NCBI GenBank assembly: GCA_029532415.1
Contig: JAQOTA010000059.1
Span: 248,001-312,000, forward strand
DNA: 64,000 bases
Origin: Marasmius tenuissimus
Taxonomy: Eukaryota; Basidiomycota; Agaricomycetes; Agaricales; Marasmiaceae
Direction of reading: 5' to 3'
Part shown: one piece after another, positions 23,481-34,795 of the stretch
Numbering within the stretch: the first letter of the stretch is position 1
Layout: each line of letters opens with the position of its first letter
Made by a program: the position numbers and the translations under genes
Notes under the pieces: generated by a model
The model's database searches: none
Seen by the model: the letters and a program-made list of their open reading frames with translations, nothing else
What the model was told of the DNA's origin: nothing

Positions 23481-24609
23481 CTATCGATCACAATCGTCAT
23501 CAGAGTCTACGTTGGAAGAAGAGTCGGATCCTGATCCTTGATCGTTCTCGCGTCGGTGCATAGACACCATTTCGAAATCGGTCCCTCCCGTGGTAGTGTT
23601 ACTGCTGTCACGAGTCTGAGTGGGCTCTGCCGGCGCAGGAACGCGAGCCTATGGAATGGGCGTGTTACGTTGAACTGTACACATCACAGTCAGCACGATT
23701 TTGAACAAAGGAAGAAAACAGCAAAGGCTTACAAAATTACTCGGATCAAGAAGATTACTCACTGGGGTAGATACGACGCGATCCACGACATGCCTGTTCA
23801 CGTGGGCTATGAAGTTCTCACAGGTACTATTTTCAAAATGTCCGTTGCAGAGAAGAATTGAAGACACCAAGAAGATGGGTGGGAGGAATATACATCCGAG
23901 TGGGCTCGCGAGTACCGAAAGGGACTTCCAAGACCAAGGATTACTGGGGGGTATAGTTGGGAGTACCGGTGACGGTGGATCTTCAGATTGCAAAGACGAC
24001 GAAAACCGGTGAGCTGTGGGTTCTGTATCTGTTGAAATGAACTGTAATGAGGACATCCAGAGTACTAGGGAGGTTTAGTCGAAGAATAGAGTCATGATGC
24101 ATTGCGAAGCACGCACCTATCTCAATCAGACTGACTACAAATACTAATATAGTAACATGCACGGGCAGGATTTGAGGGCCGGATCGTCGTGGGAGGGCAA
24201 GAGAGAAGAGTACGCCATATAGCAACACTGTAGCAACAGCATACCGCAACCCCGTGCTGGTAGGAAGCGGTATGACCCATAGAAAGAAGCGGGAAGTTGG
24301 CGTGGTTGCAGTGATTTGGAAAACAAACATGAGAGGTGCAAAGATTGCACCGATAGAGTGGTACAGGAGTGACTGCCACAAAAACATTCATTAGTGGAGT
24401 TTTCAGCAAAAGTAGCAGGGGAAAAAAACCTTGGGCATGATAGCGATGTGGTCGTTGGAGATAGAGTGAGGGGGCAGAATGGGAGACTCCTGAGCACCAA
24501 GCAGAGACTGCCTTATATAATGGACGAAATCTGAGACATTTTCTCGCCGACCATCGGAGTGGCTATGATCCTGCTGCCGATTTGTGTCCCACGCCTCAAT
24601 ACTTACCAA
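23481..24609 (-). CDS. Multi-pass membrane protein of unknown function
   Basis: Minus-strand gene assembled from several open exons. Exon 1 begins MVSIEAWDTNRQ at 24,609 and ends at ISNDHIAIMPK (about 24,430), with an intron to about 24,373. Hydrophobic segments then follow: YHSIGAIFAPLMFVFQ, FFLWVIPLPTST with AVATVLLYGVLFSLAL, VTILVFVVSLIEIGACF, ASPLGCIFLPPIFLVSSILL, and a short one near NFVSLCCFLPLF. The last exon gives an acidic, Ser-rich tail ending SDSSSNVDSDDDCDR with a TAG at 23,481. That is about five membrane spans with a cytosolic-type tail. I do not recognise the family. The C-terminal splice choice is the weakest part of the model. Confidence 0.5.
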
Positions 24610-24804
24610 GAACTGAACGAAGTTGAACGTTGAACGTTTGAACGTTGAACGCCTGAATACCTTGAAGAAGTTGACTTGAATTCAAATCTCATATCAAAAG
24701 GTTGATATGAGAGTCCACTAGAATATCTGCCCGACCACCAAACAGCCTTTCTATCGCCACAGGAAAACTCCAAAAACATGAGTGCAGATACAACTAGTAC
24801 TGTA

Positions 24805-25040
24805 TGAGTCCGCAAAGTCGCCTTCACAGGCTCCGACCGCGTAGGCAAAATCATCGCTATCGAATGTGCCAAACACCTCAAGCCCTGCGTTCTCGAACTA
24901 GGTAGAAAAGCACCACGCGATCATTTTATACGATGCGCCCGTCGGGGTGGCAGCTAAACAGATTCTCGCTGGTGCGACGATGCATAGTGAGTAGATATGT
25001 ATGTCTACGGATCGGAGAGGGTGATCGTGCAGAGACTCGT
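24805..25040 (+). pseudogene. Aldehyde dehydrogenase relic, internal fragment
   Basis: Matches the middle of the ALDH genes: FTGSDRVGKIIAIECAKHL, then LKPCVLELGRKAP, after which an extra C (CACGCGATC for CCGCGATC) breaks the frame and a TAG replaces the codons just before the catalytic cysteine. Both ends stop abruptly. It is followed by low-complexity AGCCTGAGGCT-type palindromic words (25,040-25,200) and then by an NLR relic. Confidence 0.8.
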
Positions 25041-25212
25041 AGTGTTTTACGAGCCTAGGCTTGGCCCAAAGCTCTGAGCTTGGCCACGCTCGGAAGAGCC
25101 TGAGCCTGTCAAAACCTAAAGCCCAAGCTCTACCAAGCTCCTGGTGAGAGCCTGAGGCTCAAAGCTCGAGCCACCTTAGGCACCGCATGTCACAGGATGA
25201 GGTGACCTAATA

Positions 25213-27280
25213 GGATGATTCTTTCGGACGGCTCACTCGAGGCCCGCCACGATGTCAGAAAGGATTATCTATGCCATTTCCAAAAGATTGTTATCAGTCG
25301 GAAGTATGGCCAAGTTCAGTTTCCCACTCTGTGGCCTCCGGAGAGATCTTGGTTGAGAGGTCCTGTGGCCAATTCGTCTATGCAGTGACAGTTATCATGT
25401 TTGTCACACTCGCGTGCAATCATCCCCTCGTTCAGCTTCATGTCATCCTCGAGAACACCTCCCCTCATCATCCGGAAACATCGCCGTATCCCATGCTCGA
25501 CTCACTGTATGATTACATACTCAGTGCCCATCCGTATCGCGAGGAACTTCTCCGCGTTCTTGCAGCTATTCTCATTCTACCAGGCTTCCTGACACCATCC
25601 CCAGCACATATCGAGCTATTGTTAGATTGGCCCTCAGGTCAAGCGGCATGCATTCCGTACTGGACATCCGTAGTTCAGTGGATGCAATTCGCCTATACCA
25701 CAACTCGTTCAGGGATTACCTCGTCACCCTGAGTAGATCGCGTGATTTCTACATCGACACGGACGCTCGGAAATATGACATCGCGCAACAATGGCTCCGA
25801 AATCTCTCGATTAGTAGAATAAGGACCTACAGGTATGCGGACATCTTCCAATATCCCTAAGTCTTGCCAGTTCTCATACATTCATCTCATTTTCAGTGCC
25901 ACCCAACTCTATGGTGCGGAAAACACCTTCTTCACAGAATGGGTCTTCTTCTGCGAGACATTATATGAACCAACGCAACATTTATTGGCTGATTTGCGAA
26001 ACGTTGATATCGCTTCTACACATCTAATGAATCAAGGAGACTATGATAGGATAATTAAAGGATTGGGACGGCGGATGATTGGAATCCCAACACATGTGAG
26101 ATCAACCAACTACCTTTCTCTATCCGAATTGATCGCGTACTCACCGCACCTGTTTACCGCACCCCAGAAGAGCGATGTAATCGACAACAACACACGAAAA
26201 TTGTTGGGCCGCCCCGATTGTTTCCATCTTGAATGGCCTTCGGGTGTGTCTCCACAATTAGACGTCATAAATTGGGTTATTCGACGAACTTGTCACGAAG
26301 TGCTGAGCGTCTATCGGAGACGGCGAAGGCAGCGAGCAGTGGTAGCAAGCTAGGAGAGGAGCAGCGGGCTCAACTCAGGCAGAGATAAGGCAGAACTGGT
26401 CCCAACGACAAGTTAGATCTATTGTAGAGAAGGAAAGCGAAGGAGACTGTACTACTCACCTGGTCCCAACGACAAGAGGTCAAGATGAGGGACCAGGTGA
26501 AGACTAGCTAGCTTATATACCTATCCTACAGTCAGAGCTGGAGTCGGAGTGGCTACCTATGAGTCGTGTATGAGTAAGTATGAGTCAAGGATGAATAAGG
26601 AATGAGTCGGTATGAGATAATGGGATGGCTGCGCAATGTGGGTTAAGGCTGCGCGATGGTGGGTTAAGAAAGGGAATCGTGAGAAATAAGGATGTATAGT
26701 AAATGACCGTGGGAAAAGGACATGTGATAATCATGTGAGCAAATGGTGGAGGGAAAAGTGGCGTCTTCATGACAGAACTATAACACACCCGCTGCTGTCC
26801 CATCGGTCAGAACCATGGCATTGGCGACCCAGCGCTGATCAAATGCCACTCCTCACGGACTGCCACTGTCATCTCGCGAATGGGACAGAGTCGCATGACC
26901 CAGGGCACCTTGCGTACCAGGAAGCTTGTTTGGAAATCGTCAAGGCTGAGATCTCTCGTTTAAAGCAGCTTGTAACAAGCCTACCCCTGGAAAGCTGGCC
27001 CGAGATGCGTGGTATATTCCAGTATATGATGCAGTCATCACTTTTAAGGCACTACCGTCTTGATATAGAGCTTATCTCGCTCTGCCAAGTTTTTGTTGAA
27101 GTCTCAATGGGTGTCCTGCTCAAGGGGCCTGGCCTGGAACAAGGAAAGAGGAATATACTCGTGTGGATCGAGGTGAGTAACTTGTTTCTGGATTCAAATT
27201 CTATCATTACTCAACAAAATTGAAAACTTCTCTTCCCATTAGACCTTCCCAGACAGGTTCGCTGAACAAGCTCTAGAGTC
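25213..27280 (+). pseudogene. NLR-like gene relic, C-terminal part, with an insertion
   Basis: Homologous to the 31,930-33,490 part of the NLR gene: SLEARHDVRKDYL, SCGQFVYAVTVIMFVTLACN, YPMLDSLYDYILSAHPYREE, then HLEWPSGVSP and, after an insertion at about 26,303-26,803, ADQMPLLTDCHCHLANGTES to VWIE plus the last-intron sequence. It lacks the N-terminus and P-loop, and frames change several times, so it is dead. This copy keeps THVRSTNYLSLSELIAYSP in frame where the near-full copy is shifted, which helps locate that lesion. Confidence 0.8.
26303..26803. mobile_element. About 500-bp insertion in the NLR relic, possible solo LTR
   Basis: The insert is absent from the paralogous position at about 33,030 of the near-full NLR gene. 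It contains the word CTGGTCCCAACGACAAG twice (about 26,395 and 26,460), a hairpin of CTGGTCCC with GGGACCAG, and a run of ATGAGT-type words. Size and non-coding nature suit a solo LTR, but a clean terminal TG...CA pair and target duplication were not resolved by eye. Confidence 0.45.
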
Positions 27281-27723
27281 AAGCGGAACGTGGTTGTGGT
27301 TGGCACTGGCCGTGTAGTCTCGTGTAACCAGACTGACGATACTACCTGACGATCGCAAGCGATGTGGTAGTATGTAGTCTGGCACGAACAAAAGGGCCGT
27401 ACCTGTGCTGCGCGCGACTTCCTCTTTTGGAAACGTTCCCACGCTCTACTCCGTTCCGTTTTGCATTTGCTCCGTCGCCTCTGTCTCACAATGTTCATTT
27501 CTGTTGCATATTCGAGTCTTGAGACTAAATGTTCAATATAATCTGAGTAGGGTAAATTGATAATTTTGGGATGATTGACAGAGGGTGAACGGAGAACATG
27601 AAAGACGGAGGCAAAAGCGGAACGGAATGCATGTTCAGCGTCGGGGCTTCGGCTCGGAGTTACATCCAAATGTGGTAATCCGGTGCAGCACAGGTATCCT
27701 CCTTTCAAAAAGTAAAGACTACT

Positions 27724-27850
27724 GGCCGTGTGAGTAAACTTCCGAATCGGAGTTGGGCTAAGTGCCAAGCTTGAAATTTGAAAGCTTGCAAGTTGCGGCT
27801 TAGACATCGACTTCCGCGACCAAATTTCTCTTTTACCTTCGACGCCGCTT
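27724..27850 (+). repeat. Copy of the dispersed block, tRNA missing
   Basis: GTGTGAGTAAACTTCCGAAT, then AGTTGGGCTAAGTGCCAAGCTT and a GACTTCCGCGACC word match the block at 49,418 and 62,379. It stands between an NLR relic and an ALDH relic, the same relative place where block plus tRNA stand at 34,530-34,690. Confidence 0.6.
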
Positions 27851-28024
27851 TAATTGCTTCAGATCACATCCTTTCTACACAGATATTGGGAGGTTGCTAT
27901 AGAATCTCCATGGTCAGTTTTTGATAAGGTTCGGACTGGTTCCTCGGTCGGACAAGATGGGATAAAAGTTGACATGCATCAATACGGTGGTTCACGGTAC
28001 ATACCCCATTCCCCGGCGACAAAC

Positions 28025-28185
28025 ACTAAGCCTCTAACTCAGGATCAGGATGAACAACAACACACTTTCTGTGTGTGAGATCGTGTACATCGAAACGGCC
28101 GTAGCAGCTAGCTGGATGAGCTACTGTGGGTGGGGCAAGAGGAGATCCTTACGTTGTAAGAATGCCAATTGGACGGGCCACGGAG
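28025..28185 (-). pseudogene. Aldehyde dehydrogenase relic, 3' end
   Basis: The reverse complement resembles the last exon and last intron of the ALDH genes: GGCCGTTTCGATGTAC here against GGCCGCTTTGGCGTAGAC there, and the CATCCTGATCCTGAG word against the same codons of the intact gene. It is heavily mutated. Together with the upstream NLR relic (25.2-27.3 kb) it repeats the NLR(+) ... ALDH(-) order seen at 30.9-36.3 kb. Confidence 0.6.
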
Positions 28186-28189
28186 GTGT

Positions 28190-29240
28190 GCCAATGCTCA
28201 CTGCTCCGCAATGTATCTATATCATGACGAAAATCTACTTCTGACCTTTCCCCTAGTTCTCTGGCTATCTTCATCACAATCTGGTATAGCAATCATGGCA
28301 AACGCAGACCCCTGGCTATTTCACTGGCCATTGTCTTTTTCCCGAAATCGCAGCACAACGATAACAATGCATATTTCACAACAACATTCAGTCAACAATC
28401 GCGAGTCTAATCAGATGTCTTGTCCTCCCATCTGCCTTCCTCGCACACTCGATTTTTCTTTGGAACAGACGTCTTGAGAATGGTTCCTACGAGCACTTTA
28501 TAGACTTATGAATGGGAATTTTGTCACCTTAGTGAGTCTGAGCTCCCCCTACTGGTTTTTTTTCTTCGCTAGATATGCAGACCCACACGATGACACGCCC
28601 GTTCCATGATACAAGGCGGATTCGACTCGTACAGCTGCATGAGGCACCGAAATCGAAGTGCAAGGAAAACCGAGAGGATAGCTGTCTTCTATACCCAATA
28701 TCACGAGATCAACACTCGCAGACTCCGTACTTTGCCGTTGCTCCTTGATGGATGGTGGGGCGAGAGTCGAGACCAGAGCTGCTTCGCTTGGCTACTAGCT
28801 GGGTTCAAATTCTCTATATGGAGACTACTTACCAATGAGAACAGACTATCAGGTCAATGCATGATTTTATATCCTTGGGGCAGGAGCGTAGTAAGTAGAG
28901 AAGTCCGGGATTGGGCGGGCGAGGGATTGAGAAGTTGTAGGTTTTTTGTCGTAATCATCCGACCTCGTATTGACTCTATAGGTATTACATTATCACGAGG
29001 CTATCTTGTTTTTTGCGCTCTCAAATACCTTGAGGGATCGGTTCCTTCGTCTACGATATCACCTCCCACCAACAGCCTGCATATGACAGAGCTCGACGGC
29101 CTGCCACCCCAAGGCTCATGCAACGAGTGGTTCCAGACATGAATCACACCCCGTGACATGCGCTTACCATGCTTGAACTCATCTACTATCATCGTATGAG
29201 TACTCCTTTTCCACTACTCCACAGCCACCTTCCCTTCAAA
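28190..29240. other. Intergenic DNA, no gene recognised
   Basis: A 178-codon ORF at 28,606-29,142 has no recognisable domain or paralogue here and a composition I cannot distinguish from chance. I do not call it a gene. Confidence 0.3.
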
Positions 29241-29243
29241 ATT

Positions 29244-30538
29244 GGGGCAAAATCCTTGAGGCTCCTTAGGTCCTCTACCTTAAGTTTTCACCCTCAAGTA
29301 TGCCGCTCAAGTAGTAGATCTCAAAATCAGATTCAACTTGAGTATCAAATTGAGTATTAACTTGACAAATATCTGAAGGAATGACTTGAGGAAATTTTGA
29401 GAATGACTTGAGCAGAAAACTTGAGATTCACTCCATACTAATGTAGGTAGGGAACTAGAGCGAAAATTGAGTAGGGAGTAAATAGCCTTGAGAGAAGAAG
29501 TCAGACTTGAGTGTACATAAAGTATGGACTTGAGCATCAAGAAAAATGGACTTGAGTGAAGGAAAATGTGGACTTGAGTGAATGATAAAGAGACTCGAGA
29601 GTATGAACATGAGTAAAGGAAAGGACAAACTTGAGCAATGAATTGCCACAAAGTGGGTGCATTGTCTTTGCAACTTGGCATCCCAGAGCTTTGTATACAC
29701 CTGAAGATGGAGTGCTTAGGGTTCATGAGGACAGAAGTCATTTGTTGCTGTGAGTCTTTTTTTTGTCTCGATTCTCATTTGTTTCTGAAACTTGGACAGG
29801 TGGGACAGAACATGATGAATGGTTTGAGTTCAATGAATGCCTATTGATATAGCAGCAGCTCTAACGCAATGTATAATTTTGAAGCACCATAATGTATAAA
29901 CCAGCCCTCTCCTCCACTCTGTATCTCACTGAAATATAGCATAGAAAGGAAGAAATAAACAACAACACAGGATACACACTCGCCACCAAGTCACCTACTG
30001 GTATGTGTTCCCTCTCTGTCTGTCTGGTTCAGCTACTTATAACCTCTCCACAGTCAACGAATATGTCATCCTGGCCAGAAACCGGCCCAGCCTAAGGTTA
30101 GCACTTGACTTCATAAGCCCTGCACATTGTACAGTGCTCACATTGAACAATGGCAGCCCTCACTACACAGTGTACTTGCTGCTCCTATGTATTCACACAA
30201 CATATACAATATATTTTGTTCTACCCTTTCATGTGTGTTCACCCGACCTGACTTGAGACAAACCTTGAAGCATTGTTGAGTGTGGCTTGAGTGAAGTTGA
30301 GTCAGCTCGTTTACTCCCTCAAGGTCGATGTTGAGGTACCCTTGAGCACAGTTTGAGTTGCCTCATCTACTCCCTCAACATTGACATTGAGCCACCTCAT
30401 TCACTCCCTTAATTTTGACTCACTTGCTCCCTCAAGTTCAACTCAACCACATTGCTCAAGGTTCTCTCAAGTACAGCTGTCAGCGCGTTGTAATAAGGTA
30501 AGTACAAGGTAAGGAGAAAACTCAAGTATTTTGCCCGG
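29244..30538. mobile_element. CTTGAG-rich element with inverted ends
   Basis: The ends are GGGGCAAAATCCTTGAG at 29,244 and, in reverse complement, CCGGGCAAAATACTTGAG at 30,538. Both subterminal zones are packed with ACTTGAG/CTCAAGT words (well over ten on the left, 29,250-29,640, and again on the right, 30,245-30,530), while the centre (29,650-30,240) has almost none. Subterminal arrays of a short word are typical of transposase-binding sites in hAT or CACTA non-autonomous elements. No transposase ORF was seen and no clear target duplication was found. Confidence 0.6.
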
Positions 30539-30933
30539 TTTTTGAGGAAACCTGGCCTTGATTTCCTTTTCCATCAGTAGAGAATCGCCCGCTGCCTGTA
30601 CAGAGTCAAAAGTTGCTTACTTCTTATTCAAAGCTTTCCACGCGGTCAAGAAGTGGGCGGCCACTGGCACTGGCATTACCTATCCTATCCGTTTCGAGCC
30701 ATGGTCAGCGCATTGAATAGACGCGCACGGGAACCTCTGTGGGCATTTACTTCCTTTTTGGCGTGCATCAGTCAGGTGCATCAATGCTTGGACGATATCA
30801 ACACTTTTTGATACACCACCACTACCTTCGCCATTCCGGTCAAGATTTCTTCAGTTCTCTTCTCCCACCTCATTCTGTTGGACCTTCCTGGAAGCGCATT
30901 GTTCTCGGGCGGTACAGCTGACCACCCGGCTGG

Positions 30934-33530
30934 TTGATGTTGATGCAGTACACCTACTCTGGCCAGTGGGGTCCACACTACAGCAGTGACAATCGAGCGT
31001 ATCAGAACCTCAGTTATGGTCGAGACCAGAATATCAATAATCAGGGGCACCAGACCATCAATAGTGGGGGGCAGATTGGCCAGATGACGGGGGGTGCAGT
31101 CACGAATCAGAATAATACAGGTCGGGATTTTGTCAACAATTTCTACACAACGATAGGCAATCGTGAGTCACTCGTTGCTTCTTCTGCTTCAAGCTGTCCT
31201 CAACTGAACTGTTACAGCATCCGCCAACATCTGGAGCGCAATCACCGGTGTTGGAGCGTCCCACAAAGCCGAGCAACAGTTCGGGCGAGGGAATTGTCTC
31301 CCGGGTACACGTGTAGAAGCAATTAGAAACGTCTATGAATGGAGGACGAGCGAAGAGCAAGATCATCCCATCTGCTGGCTCTCAGGTGCCGCCGGTGTTG
31401 GAAAATCCGCAATAGCTATGACCGTCGCCCAGGACTGCGAGAAGGAAGGAGCACTTGTATCCTCATTCTTCTTCTTTCGATCCGACCCCAAACGCAATAA
31501 TCCTTCCGCCCTCTGGCTCACTATTGCGCATGGTCTTGCTTCGAGCACGGAAGTCATGCGAAGTGTCATTGAAGAGCGGATCTTAACCAGTCCGTTGATT
31601 GTTGACGCTAGCTTGGAACACCAATTTCACGAGCTAATTCTTGACCCTGCACCGACGTGGGATTGGCCGGGAGGCCTGTGGGGTTTTTTGAATGACCTCA
31701 CGTGTGTGTCGCCGGCCACCGTTCCGAATATCATCGTCATCGACGGATTAGACGAATGCGGGGATGAGCAAATCCAATTGCGAATTCTTTCCATTATTCA
31801 ATCCGCCTTCCAACAAGTACCTCACCTCCCATTACGATTTTTAATCTGCAGTCGTCCGGAGTCGTGGATTCGGGAAGCATTTTCCGATGAACCTTTGTTC
31901 CGACTCTCGAAGATGATCGTTTTGGACGATTCACTCGAGGCCCGCAACGACATCAGACAGTATTACCTACACCACTTTCAGAAGATTGCCACGAGTCGGA
32001 AGTATGGCCAAGTCCCCTTTCCCAATCCCTGGCCTTCAGGGAAGGATCTCGAAATCTTGGTCGAGAGGTCCTGTGGCCAATTCGTCTATGCAGCGACGGT
32101 TATCATGTTTGTCACTCTCGCGTGCAATCATCCCATTCTTCAGCTTCGTGTAATTCTCGAGAACACCTCCCCTCGTCATCCAGGAACGTCGGCGTATCCC
32201 ATGCTCGACGTGCTCTATCATTTCATACTCAGCGCCCATCCGTATCGCGAGGAACTTCTCCGCGTTCTTGCAGCCATTCTCATCCTTCCAGGCTCCCTGA
32301 TACCATCCCCAGCACATATCGAGCTATTGCTAGATTGGCCCTCAGGTCAAGTGGCCCTGACTTTACGAGCCATGCACTCCGTACTGAACGTACGCAGTTC
32401 GGTGGACGAAATTCGTCCCTACCACAGCTCTTTCGGGGATTACCTCGTAACCCAGAGTAGATCGCGCGATTTCCACATCGACATGCGGACCCAGCGCTGT
32501 GCCATCATGCAACAATGGCTCCGGAATCTCTCAATTAGTAAAATAAGGACCTACAGGTATGCGGACGTCCTCTAATATCCCTAAGTCCTGTCAGTTCTCT
32601 TACATGCATTTCATTTTCAGCGCCACCCAACTCTATGGTGAGGAAACCAGGGCCTTCTTCACACAATGGGTCCCGTTTTGCACGTCGGTCCCTTTTCCAG
32701 CGCGACATTTATTGGATGATTTGCGAAACGTCGATATCGCTTCTACATATCTGATGAATGAACGAGCATATGGAGCAATACCTCGAACATTTAAATTCTG
32801 GATATCGGGCACGACATGTGTGAGACCAGCCTCCTTCTACTATCCGGATTGATCGCGTACTCACCGCACCTCTTTACCGTACCCCGAAAGTTTGAGGGCA
32901 GAGAAATCGACAACACACGAAAATTTGTGGCACTGCCCGAGCATTTTCATCTTGAATGGCCTTCGGGTATATCTCCGCGAATGGACGTCACACATTGGGT
33001 TGTTCGGCAAACCACAGGACACAAGCTGTTCTCCGATCAGTTCGTCCCACGACCCAGCGCTGATCAAATGCCACTCCTCACGGACTGCTACTGTCATCTC
33101 GCGAATGGGACAGAGTCGCATGACCCAGGGCACCTTGCGTACCAGGAAGCTTGTTTGGAAATCGTCAAGGCTGAGATCTCTCGTTTCAAGCAGCTTGTAA
33201 CAATCGCGTCACCGTTGAGCTTGGCCGAGAGACATTTTGTATTCCTTAACATTATGCAGTCGTCACTTTTGAGGCACTGCCGTCTTGATATAGAGCTTAT
33301 CTCGCTCTGCCAAATTTTTTTTGAAGACTTAAAAGGTGCTCCGCTCACGAGGGCTGGCGTGGAAGAAAGAAAGAGGAATACACTCGCATGGATCGAGGTG
33401 AGTAACTTGTTTCTGGATTCAAATTCTATCATTACTCAACAAAATCGAAAACTTCTCTTCCCATTAGACCTTCCCGGACAGGTTCGCTGAACAAGCTCGA
33501 GCTTTGAGAGGGCAAGTCCTTGCCTTATAG
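30934..33530 (+). CDS. NLR-like STAND NTPase (NACHT domain), near-full copy with a possible frameshift
   Basis: Predicted intracellular signalling NTPase of the large Agaricomycete NACHT family, of likely immune or self/non-self type. Exon 1 encodes a Gly/Asn/Gln-rich N-terminus with GGQIGQMTGGAV and NNTGRDFVNN. After an intron (GTGAGTCACTCG to TTACAG near 31,215) comes the NACHT core with Walker A GAAGVGKSAI (about 31,384) and Walker B IIVIDGLDECG (about 31,728). An intron near 32,556 leads to ATQLYGEETRAFF, and the last exon ends FAEQARALRGQVLAL-stop at 33,530. No WD40, TPR or ankyrin repeats are visible. Around 32,815-32,845 the frame appears shifted relative to the relic at 26,100 unless a non-obvious intron is used, so activity is uncertain. 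Confidence 0.75.
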
Positions 33531-34530
33531 GGGATTACCGATTACCAGCGATGCCCTATAAATTCTTCAAGAAAATGAGGTTCTTGACCTGAGGAGCCGA
33601 GTGTGGTGGGGGCAATGAGATAGTCCCAGTTGAGTCAAGTTCAATCAGTCATCCGAAAAGCAAGCAGACTCAGTTTTGTGCCCACCAGCGCGAGCTCCGT
33701 GTATCTCATCTCACTCCCGCTCGTCTCGAGTCGGAGCTCCCTCCTCAGTCGGGAGCTTCTGATCGCAGTCCTTGATCGACCGGTCTGTCATCACCTGCTC
33801 TGTAAGATGCAAACCTCACGCCGGCACACGTAACATTTGGCCCTAGTGAAGCAAGGAGGGGGGCGGGCAGTTACTACTGATAGGGTACCAGTGGAGAATC
33901 ATTCGGTCCAGGAGACTCGATAGCGTATGCAAGCTAATTTCATTTCTGTCAAGACTCTACATCGCTGTATACTCTTCGTACTTTGAGATTACGCATGGGT
34001 GTCAGGAGCCATGAGTTCAAATACCACTCGAACGACTCGCATTGCCGATGAACTTGTCCCCTAAACATCGCGGCGCGCTATGGGTCCATGTAGGTCCGAA
34101 ATACACATCTGCCTTCTCCATTCTGCAAGTCCGGATCCCAGATTTCGTAGTGCAACCGACTCTGGGTCAAATCAGGATGAACAACGGACCTCAGGGCCAC
34201 ATCCTCATCAGAGGTCCTGATAAAACCATGTACATCGAAATGACGCCGAAAGCCGCGATAACGGAGAAAAAGGCCTTGGACATGATAGTGATGCAGAGTA
34301 AAGGTGATAGAATGAAGTTGGGAGTCTCGGGCCTTGTTTGTATACCTAAAATTTGAATTTCTCTTGCAGTATCAGTACCAGTATCACAATGGCAGGTTGA
34401 TGGCAAGTTGAACTGCGTGTGTTAAAATGGACTGGGATGGGGTAAACAAGAGAGTAAAGTCCCCGGAGGGGAAATCAGAGATGGAATTTGAAGCTTAAGC
34501 AGCACACACCCATCTTATTGGAATTAGTTT

Positions 34531-34550
34531 GGCTTACACATGTACCCACA
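34531..34550 (-). repeat. Dispersed block beside tRNA-Gly copy 3
   Basis: The reverse complement reads TGTGGGTACATGTGTAAGCC and continues CAAACTAATTCC, a recognisable version of the block. Its start lies 53 nt upstream of the tRNA at 34,603. Confidence 0.55.
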
Positions 34551-34602
34551 ACTCTCTAGTACCAAGATCTACCTGTTGTTGACAATTTCTACCCTTCAAA
34601 CG

Positions 34603-34688
34603 ACACCGTTGGTGAAGTGGCTATCATGCTTGCCTTCATTAGATTCCTAATAGTAGCAAGCAGCTCGGGTTCGATTCCTGAACGGTGT
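34603..34688 (+). pseudogene. tRNA-Gly copy 3, probable pseudogene
   Basis: Same acceptor, D arm, anticodon stem and T arm as copy 1, but the anticodon loop lacks one C (CTTCA instead of CTTCCA), the D loop has GGCTA and the T stem has CCTGA giving a G-T pair. The intron is about 15 nt. The anticodon is lost or altered, so a functional tRNA-Gly is unlikely. Confidence 0.7.
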
Positions 34689-34795
34689 ACTGCACCTCGC
34701 TCAAGTTGACAACTTTTTGTCTCTTCGCATCCAAAGAACATGCATCTCTCGGAATCTCGAGCACAATCTCAAACTACGGGTGCTTTGTCCCATCT

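Noticed and set aside
25040..25200. Repeated AGCCTGAGGCT-type palindromic words, considered as a CRISPR-like or regulatory array.
   Set aside because: Spacing and word sequence are irregular; more likely low-complexity transposon debris, and CRISPR arrays are not expected in a fungal nuclear genome.
28606..29142. 178-codon plus-strand ORF.
   Set aside because: No recognisable domain, no paralogue and no splice-supported extension; a chance ORF of this size is possible in 64 kb.
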